DNA of 62,759 nt from Pseudomonas nitroreducens (GCF_014204515.1 NZ_JACHLI010000039.1:1-62759), one strand, 5' to 3'. Shown: positions 1 through 7,308, numbered from the stretch's first letter. The notes: a model not told the origin generated them from the sequence alone. Translations and numbers: made by a program.

Positions 1-6
1 CTTGAA

Positions 7-2073
7 CTACCGATCCCCAAGGGAATTTCGGCGGCGCAAACAGGCAGCAAAATTAGCGTGAGTCCCTGTACTCAGATGCGGGGAGCAGACCACCTTCTTA
101 GTCAGGTCACTGACACCTACTATCGCGTTCGTCGGGGTAGCAGTCTGGGCTGCGGTAAGTGTTATGAAGTGTGCATTGGGAAACTCAAGTGGAAGAGTAA
201 CCGCAGCATTGCCATTCGCGGCAGTAACAGCCCCCCCCCATTGCAAAATCAGCCCACTGGGCAACACCTGATAGCCAGAGCCGCCCAATAGAGACTTGAA
301 CACCCCTCTCGATTGGCTTTGGCTGCTGGTTCCGCCGGACGCCAGCCATACGTCGCTTACAACACTCTTGGTGAGCTCCAGACTGTCACCTGGTCCAACT
401 TTGATGGTGGTACCGTCACCGTTAAACCGATCACCTGCACTGACGCTCATATTCGCTGTGTAGTTGCTGATGTTCATGAACCGCAGAACAGTCCCAGCTA
501 CACAGGACGACCCAGCTGGCAGTTGAATAGACGCGTCACTTGCAACCATCTGGAACACCATCAGCTTGTTCGCATGGTTAGCATTCAGGCTTGTGTTGCT
601 GCTGACGACTACAACATCGGAAAAGGACGCTCCATTGGCCCTCACGAATGCAGTTGTTGCGACACTGTTGTTGGCGGAGAACAACGCTGGTGTGGGCGCC
701 GTCGGATTTCCAGTCAACACAGGAGAGCTCCGGGGAGCCAATGGCGCAATCGCGGCCTGAACGAACGCAGTGGTGGCCAACTGCGTGGAGTTCACTCCAG
801 CCGCCGCCGTCGGCGCAGTGGGCACGCCAGTGAACGCTGGGCTGTCGGTTACCGCAATATCCTTCCAGGCAGACCAGATCGGCGCAGTTGCCGTCGCGCT
901 CCCGGTACAACTACGCCAGCCGCTGCGGCCACTATTGGTGTCCTGCACACACTGGATCGCCTGGAACACTCCCGCCTGTTCGCCACTGCGAATCCAGAAC
1001 TGCACCGTCAGGGTCGGCGAGTACCCTGCCGGAATGCCAGTGGTCGTCGCAATGCTGCGATAGATACCCGTCGCCACGTTGGTGCAGTCATCCAGCGATG
1101 CATTGGGCCAGTTGAGCTGATAAGTGGTGCTGCCAATGCCGAACAGAGCCATGGCCGCGCGAACGAACGCAGTCGTTGCAACGCTCGCGTCACTGGATGC
1201 GGCAGCCGGCGTTGGCGCCGTGGGAACACCGGTGAAGGCGGGCGACTGCAGCCGCGCCAGCCCATTGGTAATGTTCTGGAAGCTCAGCGCCGTGGTGCCC
1301 AGGACGATCGCGCCATCGGTCACCAGTTGCCAGATGCTGTCGGCCTGGGAGGTGCCGCTTTCCACCACCACCGTCAGGCCCGGCGTGACTTCGCTGTTCT
1401 CGTCGGCATCGGCGGAGCGCTTCCAGGCGCTGGTCGCGGCGACATAGATGCCATTGTCGGCGGCGTTGCTCTGGTTCTTCACCAGTACGCGGTCACCGGC
1501 CAGCAGCGCAATCCCGTCCAGGGTCTGCAGGCCGCTGAGGGTGATGCTCGCGGTGGTGGCAACCCGCACCGACTGCTTGCAGTCCAGGCGGTTCATCGCA
1601 CTGACGATGGCGCTGTCGACATACTCGCGGGTCGCCAGCACCACACTCGGATCGATCTTCAGCTCCACCGACGCGGCATTGCTGACGATCAGCACGATGC
1701 GCACGGTCTGGGTGCGGCCGCTGCCTTCGGCCAGTTGCGGTTTATAGGACGGCGCGCAGTTGGCGTAGGCGATCAACGCACCGGCTTCGTCGTACAGGCC
1801 CATCTCGCGGATCCACCAGCCGCCCACGTCTTCGGGGATGACCTGTTCGGCGATGATCTGCGCGCTGTTCGCCGGGTCGATGCTCAGGCGGTTGAGCGGC
1901 GCGCGGCGGACTTCGTTGACCAGCTGGGTGCGGCTGGCGTCGGGGGTCGGCACGTTGCCGCCGCCGTCGCCGAGTGCGAGCTGGGTGATTTTCAGGGTGG
2001 TGCCCAGCGCGGTGGCATTCGCCAGCTTGCCGGCACCGATCGTGGTGAGAAGTGCGTAGTAGGTTACTGCCAT
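7..2073 (-). CDS. R-type tailocin tail fibre (receptor-binding protein)
   Basis: Likely attaches the contractile tailocin to its target cell. The N-terminal ~150 residues have the tail-collar fibre pattern, with GGWWIREMGLYD and CAPSYKP resembling the R-pyocin fibre. Three related repeats carry SPxFTGxPTAPTPA followed by VATTAFVxA (roughly residues 274-310, 411-445 and 446-480). The distal tip contains GLILQWGG, as in phage fibre C-terminal domains. Length (688 aa) is close to the ~690 aa of P. aeruginosa pyocin fibres. ATG start; overlaps the tail protein I stop by 10 nt. The N-terminal coding DNA is very GC-rich, whereas the last ~220 codons are near 45-58% GC, which suggests tip exchange. 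A G9 tract lies at codon ~613. The assembly chaperone should lie off the left edge. Confidence 0.88.
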   Translation of the reverse strand: MAVTYYALLTTIGAGKLANATALGTTLKITQLALGDGGGNVPTPDASRTQLVNEVRRAPLNRLSIDPANSAQIIAEQVIPEDVGGWWIREMGLYDEAGALIAYANCAPSYKPQLAEGSGRTQTVRIVLIVSNAASVELKIDPSVVLATREYVDSAIVSAMNRLDCKQSVRVATTASITLSGLQTLDGIALLAGDRVLVKNQSNAADNGIYVAATSAWKRSADADENSEVTPGLTVVVESGTSQADSIWQLVTDGAIVLGTTALSFQNITNGLARLQSPAFTGVPTAPTPAAASSDASVATTAFVRAAMALFGIGSTTYQLNWPNASLDDCTNVATGIYRSIATTTGIPAGYSPTLTVQFWIRSGEQAGVFQAIQCVQDTNSGRSGWRSCTGSATATAPIWSAWKDIAVTDSPAFTGVPTAPTAAAGVNSTQLATTAFVQAAIAPLAPRSSPVLTGNPTAPTPALFSANNSVATTAFVRANGASFSDVVVVSSNTSLNANHANKLMVFQMVASDASIQLPAGSSCVAGTVLRFMNISNYTANMSVSAGDRFNGDGTTIKVGPGDSLELTKSVVSDVWLASGGTSSQSQSRGVFKSLLGGSGYQVLPSGLILQWGGAVTAANGNAAVTLPLEFPNAHFITLTAAQTATPTNAIVGVSDLTKKVVCSPHLSTGTHANFAACLRRRNSLGDR
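231..239 (-). repeat. G9 homopolymer in tail-fibre gene
   Basis: Nine consecutive C on the plus strand read as nine G in the fibre coding strand, encoding W-G-G-A inside the LQWG motif. Adding or losing one G leads to a stop within about 15-22 codons by my reading, removing the last ~75 residues. Confidence 0.8.
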
Positions 2074-2678
2074 GGGTAGACACTCAAGCTATCGATGGTG
2101 TGTTCCCGGCCCGGCAAGCCGTGGCTGCCGATCGCTTCGATCACGTCCGGGAGGTAGGGGTAGACGGTGACGATGTCGCCGTCGTATTGCCCGGAGCCGA
2201 CGGTGATCCGCCCCTGGGATTCCAGGCTGATATCCAGCCCGATGAGGTGCCGTGTGAGCGGCTTGGCGTCTTCGATCAGACGCTCCACCTCCTGGTACAT
2301 CTCTTCGCTGATGCCGCTGTCGAGCACGCCGATGCGCAGGCGGAAGGTGCCCGGTTCGCCCATGGGCGAGCCCTGCCACCACTCGATGATCTCGATCAGG
2401 TAGCCCAGCGGTTCGATCACCCGCCGCAGCGCGGCGATGGTTCCCTTGTGCTGGTGGATGCGGAACGCCGCGGCCACCGCCTTGCGCTTCACGCCTTCGC
2501 TCCAGGCCGGGTCCCAGCGGTCCACCGACCAGGCCCAGGCGAGGTACGGCAGCAGGGCCACCGGGCAGCGCTGCGGGTCCATCAGCTCACGCAGCGGTAC
2601 CGGCAGGTCGGCTACCTGCACGTCCGCCAGCGCGCGCTCCAGCGGCGTCGAGTTGAGCGGCAGCAGGCGGCTACTCAT
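2064..2678 (-). CDS. tail protein I (P2 gpI family)
   Basis: Baseplate/tail protein of the P2 gpI family, which helps join fibre and baseplate. MSSRLLPLNSTPLERALADV is the family's usual opening, followed by a PYLAWAWSVDRWDP block and a KGTIAALRRVIEPLGY block. The product is 204 aa. I chose the start at 2678 because it overlaps the gpJ stop (2671) by 8 nt, as in translationally coupled P2-type operons; a longer upstream reading would run deep into gpJ in another frame. The stop overlaps the fibre start, so J, I and fibre form one coupled unit. Confidence 0.87.
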   Translation of the reverse strand: MSSRLLPLNSTPLERALADVQVADLPVPLRELMDPQRCPVALLPYLAWAWSVDRWDPAWSEGVKRKAVAAAFRIHQHKGTIAALRRVIEPLGYLIEIIEWWQGSPMGEPGTFRLRIGVLDSGISEEMYQEVERLIEDAKPLTRHLIGLDISLESQGRITVGSGQYDGDIVTVYPYLPDVIEAIGSHGLPGREHTIDSLSVYPWQ

Positions 2679-3561
2679 CCGAACCTCCCACGCGGATCTG
2701 ATAGCCGCTGCAGTACGCCGCCTGGGTGGCATCGAGCACCACGTCGGCCGCCGGCTTGGCCAGTTCGACGCGCTGCACGCCTTCCACATGCAGTGCGGCG
2801 AACAGCGCGCTGCGGCGGATGTCGCGGCCGATGCGCCGCTGCGTGGCGATGTAGCTCTGCAGCGAAGCCTCGGTGGCCTGTTGGATCAGCTCGGCTTCCG
2901 GACCCGGATAGATGTAGAGCACGGCGTCGACCTGGTAGGGCACGATCGCCGCGGACTGCACGGTGAGGCGATCGCCCACCGGGCGTACGTCTTCATCGTT
3001 GAGCGCCTTGCGTACCGCCTCCAGCAGGTCCGCCGCAGCCGCGCCGTTGCCCTCGGAGGACAGCACGCTGACCAGTGCTTCGCACGGTGCCGGACTGATC
3101 GCCGAGACATCGGCGATTCGCCCATCGGCGCCGAGCGCGAAAGCCACATAGGCGTTGCGCGGGCCGGCCACCGAGAGCTGGTCGAAGGCCAGCTGGGTGC
3201 GGTTGCGCAGCGAGTCATCGCCCTCCAGCACGGCGGGAGTCGGCGGCGAGGTGGTCGCGTCCGCTTCCTGGATCACCAGGCGCTTGACGTTGTAGCCGGC
3301 GGCCAGTTGATCGAGGTCGCCCTGGGTCGCGTAGCCGAGCATCACGGCGCGGGCGGCATCGTTGATCCGGGCACGCAGCAGCAGCTCGCGGTAGGCCGCC
3401 AGCTCCAGCAGCTTGACCACCGGATCGGACTCCAGCGCCGCAGTCCAGCCCTCGCCCATGGCGCTGCGGAAGTCCGTCAGCAATTCCCCGTAGAGCGTCT
3501 CGTAGTCGAGGTTTTCCACCACCTCGGGAGCGGGAAGCTGGGACAGGTCGATCAGGCTCAT
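2671..3561 (-). CDS. baseplate wedge protein J
   Basis: P2 gpJ-family baseplate wedge protein, 296 aa, the usual length. Family blocks are LDYETLYGELL near residue 20, DPVVKLLELAAYRELLLRAR near 50 and the central R-N-A-Y-V-A-F-A-L-G region. It assembles the peripheral baseplate that triggers sheath contraction. The ATG at 3561 overlaps the gpW stop in an ATGA junction, and the 3' end overlaps gpI. Base composition and codon use match the neighbouring structural genes, with no sign of damage. Confidence 0.89.
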   Translation of the reverse strand: MSLIDLSQLPAPEVVENLDYETLYGELLTDFRSAMGEGWTAALESDPVVKLLELAAYRELLLRARINDAARAVMLGYATQGDLDQLAAGYNVKRLVIQEADATTSPPTPAVLEGDDSLRNRTQLAFDQLSVAGPRNAYVAFALGADGRIADVSAISPAPCEALVSVLSSEGNGAAAADLLEAVRKALNDEDVRPVGDRLTVQSAAIVPYQVDAVLYIYPGPEAELIQQATEASLQSYIATQRRIGRDIRRSALFAALHVEGVQRVELAKPAADVVLDATQAAYCSGYQIRVGGSDE

Positions 3562-3884
3562 GCCGCCACCTCCAGTCCGATCTCATCGCCCAGGTAAACA
3601 CCGCGCAGGCGCAGCGAAACGCAGCCGGCGACCACCGCCGTCACCTGCACCGAACTCAGCCGCAGGCGCGGCTCCCAGCGGCCGATAGCGCGGGCCACTT
3701 CGGCCTGCACCGCGCCCTTCCAGCCTTCGGTCACCGGCAGGTCGACCATGCGCCGCAGGCGGCTGCCGTATTCGGGGCGCATGCGCCGGCTACCCAGCGG
3801 GGTGCCGAGGATGTCCTCGATGGATTGCTTCAGGTGCGCCAGCGCGCTCAGCGGCTGGCCGTTGCGTCGATCCATGCCGATCAT
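3558..3884 (-). CDS. baseplate protein W (gp25-like)
   Basis: Small baseplate wedge protein of the gpW/gp25 family, 108 aa. The family signature is clear: LAHLKQSIEDILGTPLGSRR near residue 17, followed by M-R-P-E-Y-G-S. It couples the sheath to the baseplate in contractile particles. ATG at 3884 has a GGAGG about 8 nt upstream. A 16-codon ORF ends in an ATGA overlap with this start, so translation may be coupled. Confidence 0.87.
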   Translation of the reverse strand: MIGMDRRNGQPLSALAHLKQSIEDILGTPLGSRRMRPEYGSRLRRMVDLPVTEGWKGAVQAEVARAIGRWEPRLRLSSVQVTAVVAGCVSLRLRGVYLGDEIGLEVAA

Positions 3885-3931
3885 GGCCGCGCCCTCCGTC
3901 GCTCAGGGTGCGCACGGGATAGATTGCCCAT
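3881..3931 (-). CDS. possible 16-codon leader ORF before gpW
   Basis: ATG at 3931 preceded by GGAGA at good spacing opens a 16-codon frame, MGNLSRAHPERRRARP, whose TGA overlaps the gpW ATG. It could be a real micro-protein, a coupling leader that keeps ribosomes flowing after the V-W hairpin, or chance. The last residues come from the gpW Shine-Dalgarno region, which argues for caution. Confidence 0.3.
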   Translation of the reverse strand: MGNLSRAHPERRRARP

Positions 3932-3952
3932 GGCAGGTCTCCAGAAATGCAA

Positions 3953-3973
3953 AGGCCCGCGCGAGGCGGGCCT
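3953..3973 (-). terminator. hairpin between spike V and baseplate W
   Basis: Perfect 8-bp stem, AGGCCCGC / GCGGGCCT, with a 5-nt loop. Read on the minus strand it is followed by TTTGC, a short U stretch. It lies downstream of V and upstream of W, so it could partly attenuate the distal genes or protect the V transcript. Confidence 0.5.
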
Positions 3974-3994
3974 GGGTGGGAAGTCGAAGTGACT

Positions 3995-4558
3995 TCAGTG
4001 AGTGTGGTGATTGCTGTTGCCGGCGGTGTCCATGATCGACCCGGTGCTGCTGATGTTGCCGTTCACCGTCAGCGCGCCTTTGATGCTCACCGGGCCAGTC
4101 AATTGAATGCTCGCGGCCGTGACGCTGACCGCGCCGGGGTCGATCACCACCTGGGTGCCGCCGACCTTCACCGTCGCAGTGCCGGCCGGCATCTGCAGGT
4201 CGTAGCGATGCGCCTGCCAGTCATAGCTGAGCACCGCGCCATCAGGAAAATGCCAGCTCTCGACTTCGCCGCGATTGTTCGGCGGCGCCGAGGCGGCACC
4301 GAACAGCCCCGGCACGAAGGTTCCCATGGCCGCCATGCCGGACGGGCTGAGCAGCACGCCCTGCTCGCCCAGGCTCGGCGCCCGCCAGTGCCGCGCAACG
4401 CCGGCGGCCTGGGCATGCCAACGCACCCAGGCGCTGGTCCATTCGCCGGAGCGCACGCGCACCCGCGCTGCGGCCAGGTCCACCGCCACCACTTCGCAGG
4501 GCATGACCAGGGCGGCGAGCATGCGGTCGTGTTCGGCACTCACGTAGTCCTGGTTCAT
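3995..4558 (-). CDS. baseplate spike protein V
   Basis: Central membrane-piercing spike of the P2 gpV family, 187 aa. The N-terminal OB-fold-like half (residues ~15-90) contains V-R-V-R-S-G-E-W. The C-terminal beta-helix part ends in TAGNSNHHTH, the HxH tip that binds an iron ion in P2 gpV. The ATG at 4558 overlaps the upstream gene's stop in an ATGA junction. Its position between the unknown 4555-5085 gene and gpW matches the R-pyocin order. Confidence 0.88.
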   Translation of the reverse strand: MNQDYVSAEHDRMLAALVMPCEVVAVDLAAARVRVRSGEWTSAWVRWHAQAAGVARHWRAPSLGEQGVLLSPSGMAAMGTFVPGLFGAASAPPNNRGEVESWHFPDGAVLSYDWQAHRYDLQMPAGTATVKVGGTQVVIDPGAVSVTAASIQLTGPVSIKGALTVNGNISSTGSIMDTAGNSNHHTH

Positions 4559-5085
4559 GGCAGGGCTCCCGGATCGAAGTAATCGTCTTCATGGCCCGGC
4601 CCGGTCTGCGGGTCGAAGCCCAGCATGAGGCTGCCCGATGGCTGGTCTTCCCAGGGCCACTCGGTATCGCCCAGCAACACCGGTTGCTGCCATTCCACCA
4701 ACCACACACGGCAGGCTGCGAGCGCCGGATTGTCGAGCTCCGGCTGCGCCTGGATGAAGCTCACCGGCTCCAGTTCCAGCTCCCAGTTCTGCGCTCGCAG
4801 CAGCACTGCCAGTGCTGCGACATTGCGCAGCGCCAGCGCTTCCGCTGCGGCGTCATCGCGCGCCACCAGGATGCGTGCCTGCAACCGGCAGATCAGCGCA
4901 GTCTGGCCGTTGCCGGGGTCCTTGCCGGGGAGCAGGCCGGCGTATTCCAGCGCCAGTGCGGGCAGCGTCGCCGGGACCTGTTTGAGCGGGCCGCGCAGGA
5001 AGGTTCCGATATCGCTCAATCGAGCAGTCAGCGCTTGCTCCACCGCATCGAGCAGCAGCGCCAGGGTCAAAGGTTGTTCAGACAT
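4555..5085 (-). CDS. conserved tailocin protein of unknown function
   Basis: A 176-aa protein with no function I recognise. It has an N-terminal helical segment (LALLLDAVEQALTARLSDI), mixed alpha/beta content and an acidic, aromatic C-terminus (WPWEDQPSGSLMLGFDPQ). The MSEQP start at 5085 follows a strong AAGGAGA; seven residues of open frame extend further upstream without a better ribosome site. It occupies the R-pyocin position between holin and spike, so a role in tail completion is plausible but unproven. Confidence 0.75.
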   Translation of the reverse strand: MSEQPLTLALLLDAVEQALTARLSDIGTFLRGPLKQVPATLPALALEYAGLLPGKDPGNGQTALICRLQARILVARDDAAAEALALRNVAALAVLLRAQNWELELEPVSFIQAQPELDNPALAACRVWLVEWQQPVLLGDTEWPWEDQPSGSLMLGFDPQTGPGHEDDYFDPGALP

Positions 5086-5102
5086 TTCGTCTCCTTGCAG
5101 CT

Positions 5103-5447
5103 TCACTCCTGCCCGCGCTCGTTCGGCGGCAGTTCGCAGACACCCAGGCGTTTGGCCGCCCAGCGTTCATAAAGGCCGACGGCGATCTCCGCGCCGGCCG
5201 CCGCGGTCAGGCTGCCGATGGCCGCGGCCAGGGTCAGCGAGGCGTTGCAGGACATGGCGAGGAACATCACCGCCATGCCGCAGACGATGGAGGCGCCGGA
5301 GCGCAACGCCAGCCGTCGCAGCAAGCGCCAGCCGCCCAGGCCCGCCTTGTCGGCGCGCCACATTTCACCGCTGATGCCGCCCGCGACGGCGAGCAGGATC
5401 AGCCCCCATAAAGGCACATCGGCCAGGGTCTGAGGTTCGTTGCCCAT
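5103..5447 (-). CDS. tailocin holin
   Basis: Inner-membrane holin-type protein, 114 aa, first gene of the late operon. It shows a hydrophobic segment at VPLWGLILLAVAGGISGEMW, a basic stretch (KAGLGGWRLLRRLALRS), a second hydrophobic span (ASIVCGMAVMFLAMS) and a third (LTLAAAIGSLTAAAGAEIAV). Start MGNEPQ at 5447 follows AGGTGA; the longer open frame upstream has no matching site. In R-pyocin loci the holin also precedes the structural genes and lets the lysin reach the wall. It sits 17 nt ahead of the next gene. Confidence 0.8.
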   Translation of the reverse strand: MGNEPQTLADVPLWGLILLAVAGGISGEMWRADKAGLGGWRLLRRLALRSGASIVCGMAVMFLAMSCNASLTLAAAIGSLTAAAGAEIAVGLYERWAAKRLGVCELPPNERGQE

Positions 5448-5573
5448 TGGCTCACCTTGGATAAAGACGCCCGCGAACGGGCGAAACCGGCGGCTATCAG
5501 CCAACCGGGGATGACTGCCGGCGTGCTCGCCAGCCACCCGCCACGAGGGCGGATCGAAAAAACGCGGGCATGA

Positions 5574-5601
5574 AAAAGCCCGGCTCAATGGCCGGGCTTT
5601 T
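5574..5601. terminator. strong bidirectional terminator before the holin
   Basis: 11-bp perfect stem, AAAAGCCCGGC / GCCGGGCTTTT, with a 6-nt loop and U-rich flanks in both orientations. On the minus strand it lies between the GNAT gene or possible late promoter and the holin start, so transcription into the tail operon must start after it or pass it. Confidence 0.85.
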
Positions 5602-5717
5602 CGGTGTTTCGCGTTGTGCTCCCTGGGGACGCACCTTTACAAGAATGACTACTTTTTACCCCTCGATTCCCGCCGGAACAAGGCTTCTCGAGGAATGCGC
5701 TGCAATACACAGATGAC

Positions 5718-5727
5718 ACACCGCAAT
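5718..5727 (-). promoter_or_regulatory. possible PrtN P-box
   Basis: On the minus strand ATTGCGGTGT matches the pyocin P-box pattern ATTGnnGTnn, and a weaker copy (ATTGCAGCGC) follows about 20 nt downstream. It lies ~270 nt upstream of the holin start and upstream of the 5574-5601 terminator. The motif is short and the match could be chance. Confidence 0.35.
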
Positions 5728-5763
5728 GCACTGTCGAAATGCCGAAATCCGATGTCGGAAACT

Positions 5764-6237
5764 TCAGAGAGGCTTGCTCATCAGCACGGTAGTAAAGCCG
5801 CTGTGCCACTCCTCATCGGGGTAGAAATCGATCTCCACATAGCCCTGCTTGCCATAGAAGGCGCGGGCCTGCTGGTTGAAGGTGTCGGTCTCCAGGCGGA
5901 CGCGCACATGGCCCGCGGCGGCGATGGCAGCTTCGGCGTGACACAGCAGAGCCGCACCGATGCCCAGGCGTTGATGACGAGGAGATACATGCAGCGCATC
6001 GATAAAGTCGTCACGCCAGTCGAGCAGGCCGACAACCTCGCCCGCGATGCAGGCAACCGAGAAATGCGCCAGGCGCTCGCGCACATAAATGGCGGTATGC
6101 GCGGAGGACTCGAAGCGCGCGATGGCCTCGGAGCTCAGTGCGGGCTTCCAGGTGGCTTCGTAGGTTTCGCCGAGGATGCGCAGGATGGCATCGGCGTCGG
6201 CGGGTTCGGCGTCGCGAATCAGGAGTGGTGTCGTCAT
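5764..6237 (-). CDS. GNAT-family N-acetyltransferase
   Basis: Predicted acetyl-CoA-dependent N-acetyltransferase, 157 aa. The coenzyme A motif is clear: DALHVSPRHQRLGIGAALL around residues 80-100 contains the Q-R-x-G-x-G pyrophosphate loop. A C-terminal A-R-A-F-Y-G-K-Q-G-Y motif completes the fold. Substrate unknown. It stands alone between the Q-like antiterminator and the holin, a place where P. aeruginosa R-pyocin loci have no gene as far as I recall. It has its own flanking hairpins, so it may be cargo, a host gene trapped by the cluster or a tailocin accessory. Codon use resembles its neighbours. Confidence 0.83.
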   Translation of the reverse strand: MTTPLLIRDAEPADADAILRILGETYEATWKPALSSEAIARFESSAHTAIYVRERLAHFSVACIAGEVVGLLDWRDDFIDALHVSPRHQRLGIGAALLCHAEAAIAAAGHVRVRLETDTFNQQARAFYGKQGYVEIDFYPDEEWHSGFTTVLMSKPL

Positions 6238-6276
6238 GGGCCGCGAGCATAGCGCAACGGCACCCGCGAAAAGCGC

Positions 6277-6301
6277 GAAGCCCGGCGCAGGGCCGGGCTT
6301 C
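6277..6301 (-). terminator. hairpin after Q-like gene
   Basis: 10-bp stem, GAAGCCCGGC / GCCGGGCTTC, with a short loop, placed between the Q-like gene stop and the acetyltransferase start. The U tract on the minus strand is weak, so it is a terminator-like hairpin only. Confidence 0.5.
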
Positions 6302-6320
6302 GTAGGCAGAGTGGAAAAGA

Positions 6321-6680
6321 TCAGGCGACGCGGCGCATCAGCCGCGACTGGATGCTCTGGTGCGCCACATGCAGTCGCAGGTAGAAGGTGTTGCGGCTGC
6401 AGCGGCAGTGCCGGTATTTCTGCGAGGCCTCGCTGTCGCGGTTGAGGTAGTGCTCGGTGACCACGTCCCTCTGCTCGTCGGGCAGGTGGTTGATGATCAG
6501 GTCCAGCTCCGCGACACGGTCGAGCAGCACCTTGCTGCCCCGTGTGCCGCGAATCATCTCGCCCTTGTTGGCCATCATCATCGCCATCAGGTTGCCGCCG
6601 GCGTAGCCGCCACCGGCACTGCCAGGATTGTGCATCTCTTCGGCCCAGAGCTTGAGCATCTCGTCGATGGGTTTGATCAC
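6321..6680 (-). CDS. Q-like antitermination/late regulator
   Basis: A 119-aa protein resembling phage antitermination Q family members. The C-terminal half (LDLIINHLPDEQRDVV, then HYLN and CSRNTFYLRLHVAHQSI) looks like a sigma-region-4-type helix-turn-helix. I chose a GTG start at 6680 because GGGAG lies just upstream and the N-terminus then reads MIKPIDEMLKLW; the ATG further upstream would put the start inside the preceding gene. Together with PtrB it forms the early minus-strand operon. In lambdoid phages Q lets polymerase pass a terminator ahead of the late genes; here such a terminator lies before the holin. Function is inferred. Confidence 0.65.
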   Translation of the reverse strand: MIKPIDEMLKLWAEEMHNPGSAGGGYAGGNLMAMMMANKGEMIRGTRGSKVLLDRVAELDLIINHLPDEQRDVVTEHYLNRDSEASQKYRHCRCSRNTFYLRLHVAHQSIQSRLMRRVA

Positions 6681-6700
6681 GGCGTTTCTCCCAGGGCGGC

Positions 6701-6910
6701 TCAGTGCCGCCGCTCCAGTTCGTCCAGGGCCTGGCAATCGATGCAGCGGGTGCAGCCTGGCGCGGCCAGGCGGCGCGCTGGCGGAATGTCGTCGCCGCAG
6801 TCCTCGCAGAATTCGGCGGAGCTGATCGCCCTCGAAGCGCGGCGGCTGTGCAGCATTTCCTCGATGCGCTCCAGCATCAGGTCGTTGGCGTAGTCGGCGA
6901 TATCAGCCAC
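6701..6910 (-). CDS. ptrB: PtrB-like DksA/TraR zinc-finger protein
   Basis: A 69-aa protein of the TraR/DksA zinc-finger type. The four-cysteine motif is C-E-D-C-G near residues 35-38 and C-T-R-C-I-D-C near residues 53-58. In P. aeruginosa PtrB is the first gene downstream of the PrtR-controlled divergent promoter and represses type III secretion when PrtR is inactivated. GTG start at 6910 with GGAGGT upstream. It overlaps a small leader ORF stop and is followed 20 nt later by the Q-like gene. Whether it acts on RNA polymerase here is inferred. Confidence 0.75.
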   Translation of the reverse strand: MADIADYANDLMLERIEEMLHSRRASRAISSAEFCEDCGDDIPPARRLAAPGCTRCIDCQALDELERRH

Positions 6911-6971
6911 GGCGCACCTCCAGGTCAGCGGAAATCGAGCGCGGCGCTTTGCAGCAATGGGATTGGTTCAT
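6903..6971 (-). CDS. possible 22-codon ORF coupled to ptrB
   Basis: ATG at 6971 has an excellent AGGAGGA six nucleotides upstream. It encodes a 22-aa peptide starting MNQSHCCKAPR, with paired cysteines, and its TGA overlaps the ptrB GTG (GTGGCTGA). The strong ribosome site suggests it is translated. No known family. Confidence 0.45.
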   Translation of the reverse strand: MNQSHCCKAPRSISADLEVRRG

Positions 6972-7226
6972 GAAAGTCCTCCTGGCGACCTGCCCTCCGT
7001 GGTCGCCGAGCCTTCGGCCGCCTGCTGGTGGTCAGTCGCGATCTGTTCGTCGCGGATGCCCAGCCGTGTGGCGGCATCCCTTGCCGGTGCGCGAGCGGCG
7101 CCTCCCTGGCCCGCCCGCGTCCTCCAGCCTGCTGTGCAGGCAACCCGCGGCCTCCTTGCCGCGGTGGGTGGGAGGCCATCGCCGCCCTTCAGCCGAGCCG
7201 GGTTTCATCTGTCCGGTCGGCTGCTG
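6972..7226. other. GC-rich gap upstream of ptrB
   Basis: No gene I can defend. One minus-strand frame ends with the protein-like stretch R-L-G-I-R-D-E-Q-I-A-T and stops in an ATGA overlap with the 22-codon ORF at 6971, but it has no ATG, GTG or TTG start after its upstream stop. It could be a decayed gene or a long 5' leader of the early operon. Confidence 0.35.
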
Positions 7227-7238
7227 GCTTTTATAATT

Positions 7239-7257
7239 ACAACTATAGCTATATTTA
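7239..7257 (+). promoter_or_regulatory. prtR promoter/operator
   Basis: The site reads ACAACTATAGCTATATTTA, contains the perfect palindrome TATAGCTATA, and includes a candidate -10 TATATT at 7250-7255. A near-identical 19-mer precedes prtN (17 of 19 bases). The prtR ATG is 51 nt downstream. Probably a PrtR-bound autoregulatory operator that may also serve the divergent early operon. Confidence 0.6.
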
Positions 7258-7308
7258 ATCAACACCAAAGCTATTTACAGCCTACAACCCAGGAGGTAGA
7301 GTGCCGGC

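Larger units (their letters stand above)
5448..5763. other. late-operon control region without a gene
   Basis: A 316-nt gap between holin and acetyltransferase. It holds the strong terminator at 5574-5601 and the P-box-like site at 5718-5727. I see no convincing ORF. Confidence 0.6.

Noticed and set aside
1..110. Possible frameshift at the tail-fibre C-terminus
   Set aside because: The final R-R-N-S-L-G-D-R can be aligned with the W-x-x-F-G-R type ending of pyocin fibres, so no shift is needed.
6925..7179. 84-codon minus-strand ORF upstream of ptrB
   Set aside because: Pro/Arg-rich, no family; overlaps the better-supported 22-codon ORF and looks like a frame shadow.
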